From NCBI GenBank assembly GCA_032871835.1, contig CM065297.1:41727098-41791097 (forward strand): a stretch of DNA of 64,000 nucleotides, read 5' to 3'. Positions 58,285-64,000 of this stretch are shown here, in pieces. Numbering within the stretch: position 1 is the first letter of the stretch; each line of letters opens with the position of its first letter. The translations under genes and the position numbers were made by a program. This DNA is from Dipteronia dyeriana (lineage: Eukaryota; Streptophyta; Magnoliopsida; Sapindales; Sapindaceae). The notes beneath the pieces were generated by a model, which worked only from the letters and a program-made list of their open reading frames with translations, did not search any database and was not told the DNA's origin.

Positions 58285-60678
58285 TGTTAGAGTTATGCTC
58301 AAAAGTAAGAGTTTAATAATATAGTTGACAATCTTTTCATATTAATAAAGTGATATCTAGTTTAACAAATCTTATAGCATTTATAGCTTAATTATTATAA
58401 TTGTCAATAGTAAACAATCATAAGGTCAAAAGACTATGAGAAATGAAAAATTCTTCGTACATCTGGATATGTATGAGGTAGACATAATTCTTTAGTTAGC
58501 CTTGAACAATATTCAAAACTTAGGATAAACATGGGGTGCCTTTACCTTGTTAGAGTTGTATATTCTTTTGCTAACATTTGAGTGGGATCAAATGTGTTAT
58601 GATGAGTCTAAAATCATCAAAGTGTAGTGTCTTTGGACAAAATAATCTAGTGCATTAGGTGCATTGAATAGGATCACAGTGAAATACTTTATCAAGAATC
58701 GACAGTGGATAAAAAAATTCACTTAAGGATAATTAGAGAGTCAATCTCAATCATGAGATAAATGGTGGACTAATGGTTACAAGTGTTGTCATTTAAGCCG
58801 TCAGTGGGTATGATTATATAGCATAATATATCTTCGATAATTTGGTGGTATTCATTTGTTATTCGATAGAGGACTTCATTTATAGATATAGACATCGTGG
58901 CTTCATTTATTAAATGTGAGTAGAATATCATCATATGGATATTTTGAGGTATTGGATATTAAATCTTAACGTTAAGTTTTCGATAGTGTCAATTGAAACA
59001 TGGCTTCTAGACAAGTCAAAATATTCAAGTTCAAAATGGTCATATGTGTAAATATGGTAACTAGAAGAGCTATAGGTGGTCTATGAGCTCTTGGCGATTA
59101 CTGGTATTTTTCTTGAGGATACACTATTTCCAATAAGGTTGTCTAGGGTACGAGTGAGAAACATGTGCTTGTTCTATCATTATTTAAGAGTTCAATTTTA
59201 GTTCTTTAGTGGAATGCGCCAAAATTAATAGATAGAACCTATGTGAATCATTTGTTGATTGTGATTAGGTTATGTCTATTGAATATTAAATTTAGATAGT
59301 CCGCCAAGATCCCCATTCCACACGAACTTTCATGGATTAATTGATATATTCTACCAGACTAATTTATGGGTCCATCTAGAATTCTTTTTGGATTTCGGAA
59401 TCAAAAAGTTTTGGTGAGTTGCGATCATGTGTGATTGAGACACACGGGAACTCTTCAAATACCTAGAATGAAAAGCCAAGGATATGGGTATCGTTGGGCG
59501 GCCCTAATGGGGTACGATTAGCATTCTTTTGATACATTAAAAATATAATTTGTACATTTTAATTAAATGGCTTGTTTAATTATATTAATGTATTAATTAA
59601 AGGCATTTGGACTTATTTCTTTTGGTAAGAATGGGTCTAGTTCACATGCGGACTTTTTATTGAAGTCAAATGGATTTAATAAAATGGAAAAACAAAATAT
59701 TGCCCATGATATTGGCTTGGGCAACAAGAGCTAAATTAATTAGCCTAATTTATTGTTTTTATTTTATTATTCAAATAAATGGAAATTAATTAATCATTTG
59801 ATTAAAAGTCAAAATCTTTTTCTAACTAGGAGAAGGTCTTTTAGTGTCATACTATTGTTGGTAGTATTAAGTATCAAAAACTTTATTTGATAAGTAGAGA
59901 AATAAAAGGAATTTATTTATCTAGTCAAATTTTGTAAGTCTTTAATATCTATCAAAACTCTTATATACAATTGGTCAAATTAGAAAGTTTTTGATAAAGT
60001 CACAATTTAATTGATATTCAATAACTTATTATTGGATAATACACTTATGAGTAGGAAGAGGATTGAATTCAAAAACTAGTATGCGTAATGGTGAAATAGA
60101 AATCCACCTTGTGTGAGGATTTTCGGCAACCTATATAAATCCATCATTAGAATTCGGCCAACCCTATTATCTTGGTGAGAAGTTTTTTTATTTGCTTAAA
60201 AAAAATCATCCAACTCAAAGAAAAGGATTGATAATTCAGTAAAGAGAAGAAGAAGAAGAAATGGAGCGTTTTGTTTTCGATAGTGCACAAGTAGCTTTTA
60301 TATCAAAAGGCTTTGTGCAGAACATTGAATTGGGTTCACGCGAGTTTTCAATCAAAAGATCGAGAATTCAAAAGTGACCAAACATTTTTATTTTTCTCTA
60401 GGAGAGTTATTGTGACTAACAACAGATTTTTTTTTTGTTTTCTATCCTCAAGTACACAATTCAAAGAAAGGGAGCCCACACTTCAAGGTGATTCACGTTC
60501 GTGATTGGATTGGAAGATCTTACAGTTTTTTTTATGCAACATCAATCGTCATGTTAAAAACGTATGATTCCTTTTATTATATGTTAATTAATTAAGAGTT
60601 AAAGTTCTTTCTTTTAAAGGATTTAAAAAAATATGTATACCAACTTTTTTCTGCTATTGCAATGCATTTTTTCCTACA
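58285..60678 (+). repeat. E5 3' LTR with a 0.2-kb insertion
   Basis: 2394 bp, TGTTAGAGTTATGC...TTTCCTACA. It follows family B, but between CCATCTAGAATT (ends about 59380) and GGCATTTGGACTT (starts about 59602) some 220 bp are inserted. The 36-bp repeats of E3 are absent. Confidence 0.88.
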
Positions 60679-60683
60679 AAACC

Positions 60684-60766
60684 AAGACATAGATATAAAA
60701 TCCTTATTGATTTAATGGATTTGAAATCCTTATCGGATGTTTCCTTGTTCAATCATTAAGAAGAGA
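60684..60766. other. Short spacer between E5 and E7
   Basis: 83 bp without a recognised feature; it may be the continuation of element D. Confidence 0.5.
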
Positions 60767-61499
60767 TGTTAGGTTTGTGAGTTTTGTTGGCATTATTCTA
60801 TATCAAAACAATATTTACTTTGTATTGTTTAGTTGTCTAGGATTCATGATGATTCAAGCTTCAAAGAACAAATGACAACTGTTCAAGCAAGTTCAAGTCT
60901 TCAAAGGGAAGAGTGCTTCATGATTCTACAAAGGTATATTAAGACCTTTCTTTTCTCTTTCAAGGCTAAGGCACACACACACAATTCATACATATGTGTC
61001 CCTGTATCATTGTGCACCATTATAAGCACACAAATACAATTCATTCATATGTGTCCCTGCATCATTGTGCACCATGTATAACACATTCACACACTTGAAG
61101 ATGAATGCTCACGCATTGGTATGGAAATAACATGTTTTGGAAAATGTATGACTTGAGACTATCTCTATGTAGTTTGTATTCTAGTGTGAATTGTGTTTGT
61201 ATGTGTATATGTTTGTATAACATGGATATTGAACTTTATTTTAGTCTTAAATCATTCTTGTTTGAGTTCTGGTCATTTCGGTTACTCATACTATTGATTT
61301 CAAGTTCTAAGTCAAAAAATACTACACTTTCAACTCATGTTGCATATATTGTCTTCGTCTTCATATATTGAGTCAAATTCTTATTTTCTGGCTTGAGTAT
61401 CTTATATTTCCATGTCCGTAACGGAGTCCCAGTTTGTAATCTTTAAACGGATTCAAATTCTGAGTTCGAAGACAAAAGAACGGTCGAAGAACGCAAGAG

Positions 61500-61690
61500 G
61501 AGTGCAAGGGAGTTGCACCATAGCCAAAGGCCATCAAGTGGTGCAAGCCCGAGATGGCGCGTGGCCATCCCGGCCACAACTCCTTGCTGCCCTGAGATGC
61601 CCATGCGTCATCTCGGGGAAGCATTCTCAAAGGGGCTATTTTGGTCCTTTCATGCTCTTTTGTTCCCTCTCCTTTATATATGTCTTCTCT
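61500..61690 (+). promoter_or_regulatory. E7 U3 hairpin block and TATA box
   Basis: The inverted repeat CGAGATGGC...GCCATCCCG lies at about 61551-61573. TTTATATATG follows about 100 bp downstream. The order matches E4, LTR-A and LTR-D. Confidence 0.5.
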
Positions 61691-62712
61691 CTCCCATTTG
61701 AATCCAAGGAAGAAGAAAATGAAGTGCAGAAAAATTCCAGGTTTTTTCTCTCAACTTTGAATCACCATATCTCTCTCATTTCTTATCTGCTTTGAGTGAT
61801 TCAAGTTGGATAAGTTTCGTATTGAAGTTCTCTATCATCTCTTAGCAACCTTGAAGTCATTTGTTCAAGTGTTTCTGGTGGATTGCACCATTTTTGTGAC
61901 TGTACTCGAAATTGTCAAGGTATTTGTTTATGTATTGATTTCCTTGATTGTAATGTTCAAATACCTTGGGTCTTCTTTCTACTTGTGTGTATTTGACTTT
62001 AACATATGTTGATGAGTGATAGATCTTCAAATAAATTCTAGTTGTGCTAATTAGAAACTTGATTATGAGTTAGGTTTCAATCAAACCTATGTTTTCACAT
62101 GATTGTGAGTTGTATTGTGCTAGCATATTATCTAGGACTATTTGTGCTTTGATTGACTTTATTTTCATGATTAATAGTCCTATCATGTGCTAGAACTCAT
62201 TTGATGAAAAGATCTAGGATTACCACATTTGATTTTATATTTAGAGTTTATTAGAGTTTAATTGACTATTTTGTGAATACATGCTATAAATGATTGCTAG
62301 AGATTTGATTGATCATATCTTGTGTTTCTAGCATTTTTGTGTTAGTACTAAAGTCTTGAATATGTACTTCATGAACATGTTTATTTCAAGCTTTAGTAAC
62401 ATGAATAAAATCTAGGTTTAAAGTGTGTGTTTGGAAATTTGGCATGCTCTAGATTTTTATTCATGCATAAGATCTAGACAATCTTGTTTTGTGAACTTTA
62501 TTGTCTATGTCTAGATCTTCATGGAGTGTACCCAATCCATACATTTCATATGCTCATGCATCATCTTGAGTTGTGTCACTTTTGGATTATAAACTAGAAA
62601 ATATACTTTGTGTGCTCATTGATTAATTCTAGTTCCATAGAATTTATTGATCATCTTGTTCTATGTTGCATGCTTGTTTGCGTTTTGCATTCATGATCAC
62701 CTAGATGCCTTG

Positions 62713-63025
62713 TGAGAAGGAAGTCTTGACAATAGGTATGAGACCTATGTTGTTGAGCAAGGAATTCTTGGCAAGAGGTGGGAGACCTCAGATTGTCAAG
62801 CAAGAAAGTCTTGACTAGAGTCAGGAGGACTCAGATAGTTGAGTAAGAAGTCTTGCCTTGGGTCGTGAGGATCCTGAAGGGTTTGTGAGAAAGTCTTAAC
62901 TAGAGTCAGGAGGACTCAGATAGTTCAGCAAGTAGTCTTGCCTAGGGTCGTGAGGATCCGAAAGGGTGGGCGTGGAAGTCTTGACAAGTTGTGTGAGGCC
63001 TCGGATTGTTGAACAAGAAGGCGAC
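62713..63025 (+). repeat. 43-bp minisatellite in the E7 LTR
   Basis: Seven imperfect units of the type GAAGTCTTGCCTAGGGTCGT...GAGCAA. The E4 LTRs have four units each. Confidence 0.85.
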
Positions 63026-63606
63026 ATCTTCATGAGTAGGATATGAGGGTAGTTTCTAGGTGAAGGGTTCACTTGAGAGATTGTACTTTTCTTATCTACT
63101 AGTGGATTTTGTTTGCTGGTGGTTGCTAACCCATGGATGTTTACTCTTTGGAGGTTTACCACGTTATATTCCGTGTCAACTTTTCTCTATCACTATCTCT
63201 CTTATATTGGTAATTGTTATTTGAATAATGTGGATAGAACTTTTTATGTAAGTTGACTTCCTTACACAATATTGTTATTTTATGTTAGATATCTTTGTAT
63301 CTTGTGATATTCCATTCAAGTTGTAAAGTACCACATTGTAATACTCTAAGTACAACTTATGGAGTTTTGTCTACATTGAATATATTTGTTCATAAGATAC
63401 ATTGATTCTTATTTTATGTTTTGTAGACTAAGAGTGGAGATTTGAGCATACATGAATATATTGTTTTCTCATAACAATCATGTTAAATGTCAATTTGTAT
63501 GCATATCAAGGTTTTGTCACTTGTCTTGAAAGATTTGTTAAAAGTGAGAGACAGCCTTTTCACCCTCCTAGGTTGTTTAGTATAACCTTGTACATATTAT
63601 TTTCAA

Positions 63607-63622
63607 TTGGTATCAAATCGGG
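63607..63622 (+). other. E7 primer binding site
   Basis: TTGGTATCAAATCGGG one base after the LTR; initiator-Met tRNA type. Confidence 0.82.
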
Positions 63623-63821
63623 TCACTTAATGTAGTTAGTGTGATTCGGGATCTACAAGGTTATTTACTAATCTTGGATATCAACCTTTAGTATTCAATT
63701 GTTTATTTTTGGTTATCCTCCTTTGTTGGTTATGATAAAGGTTTTTCTTGTTTTATATTTCATTTGTCTACTGACAATTTTGTTGATAAGCTTGAAAAGA
63801 AAGTTAGTGACAAAAGCAAAG

Positions 63822-64000
63822 ATGAAGAAGCTTTTTCCGGAGGATGATCGACCTAGACATGATTACATGTCTTTGCGACTCAATGAAGAGAATTGCATGT
63901 CAAAGACCACCAACTTCTACTTGATGGCAAGAGTTCAAACTCTTTACAAGGAAAAAGATGAAGTGTTAAAGGAAGTTGAAGTGAAGAATGAAGTGATCAA
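63822..64000 (+). CDS. Start of an open frame after the E7 PBS, probably gag
   Basis: From the ATG at 63822 (MKKLFPEDDRPRHDYMSLRL) the frame is open to the window end (59 full codons). It is also open upstream for at least 14 codons, so the start is uncertain. It becomes Lys/Glu/Val-rich (KEKDEVLKEVEVKNEV), which suggests a coiled coil as in E4 gag. I recognise no named domain. The position, about 200 bp after the PBS, points to gag. Confidence 0.5.
   Translation, partial: MKKLFPEDDRPRHDYMSLRLNEENCMSKTTNFYLMARVQTLYKEKDEVLKEVEVKNEVI

Larger units (their letters stand above)
53796..60683 (+). mobile_element. E5: degraded family-B-like copia element
   Basis: The element spans 53801-60678. The 5' LTR is truncated (53801-54522) and the 3' LTR is 58285-60678. 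The flanks CAACC (53796-53800) and AAACC (60679-60683) are a target duplication with one difference. The 5' LTR jumps after AAACATGGCT straight into the region before gag, losing about 1.7 kb of LTR, the PBS and most of the leader. Confidence 0.88.
60767..63605 (+). repeat. E7 5' LTR (family C, 2.84 kb)
   Basis: It begins TGTTAGGTTTGTGAG and ends TATTTTCA. It contains CA-rich runs near 60970, a GC-rich inverted-repeat block (61500-61620; GAGATGGCGCGTGGCCATC), a good TATA box (CTTTATATATGTC near 61671-61683) and seven 43-bp repeat units. Confidence 0.88.
60767..64000 (+). mobile_element. E7: family-C copia element, 5' part only
   Basis: A 5' LTR (60767-63605), a PBS and the start of an open frame are present; the rest is beyond the window. 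The LTR shares modules with the E4 LTR (start, stem-loop block, 43-bp repeats, GTATCAAA-type PBS), so the two families are related. Confidence 0.85.

Noticed and set aside
62713..63025. 43-bp repeats considered as centromeric satellite
   Set aside because: Only 4-7 units and always at the same place inside E4/E7-type LTRs.

Overview
This window is nuclear plant DNA made essentially only of Ty1/copia LTR retrotransposons and their remains. I found no host protein gene, tRNA, rRNA or CRISPR array. The evidence is copia-order gag-protease-integrase-RT-RNase H remnants, plant initiator-Met-tRNA-type primer binding sites (TTGGTATYA...), polypurine tracts, TG...CA long terminal repeats and 5-bp target duplications. 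The DNA is AT-rich. A dicot source is a guess; the species cannot be named from what is visible.

The layout is a nest. The oldest frame is element H, a minus-strand copia element. From right to left it has a 5' LTR (47334-48406 plus 50896-51489), a PBS (47315-47331), a long leader (46035-47314 plus 25914-26613), gag (25362-25913), protease, pre-integrase and integrase (24152-25361), and an RT fragment (17022-17612). Its 3' part lies beyond the left edge. Inside H sit: (1) a tandem array of two SIRE-like elements, E1 and E2, in the order LTR-internal-LTR-internal-LTR (1-17021, minus); (2) a rearranged LTR of family C (17613-24151, minus), which itself holds a solo LTR of family B (19906-22178, TSD ATATA) and a solo LTR of family A (22231-23830, TSD TAATG); (3) element E4 (26614-46034, plus, SIRE-like), whose 5' LTR is split by the complete element E3 (26937-36801, plus, TSD TTGGT); (4) a solo family-B LTR (48407-50890, TSD ATCTA) inside H's own 5' LTR.

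Right of H is the 3' LTR and 3' untranslated part of another minus-strand element, D (51524-53800), a distant relative of E1/E2. It is interrupted by E5 (53801-60678, plus, family-B-like, TSD CAACC/AAACC). Last comes E7 (60767 to the window end, plus), with a complete 2.84-kb family-C 5' LTR, a PBS and the start of an open frame.

Every coding set is broken by stops, frameshifts and deletions, often at catalytic residues, so none of these copies looks autonomous. The most notable observations are: a roughly 0.7-kb tract of near identity between E1 and E2 that ends abruptly (gene conversion candidate); a shared absence of the protease active-site segment in E3 and E5; a repeated U3 design in several LTR families (GC-rich hairpin block just upstream of a TATA box that has become a TA microsatellite in some copies); perfect stem-loops in the E3 leader; and repair-like duplications at the H/LTR-C junction.
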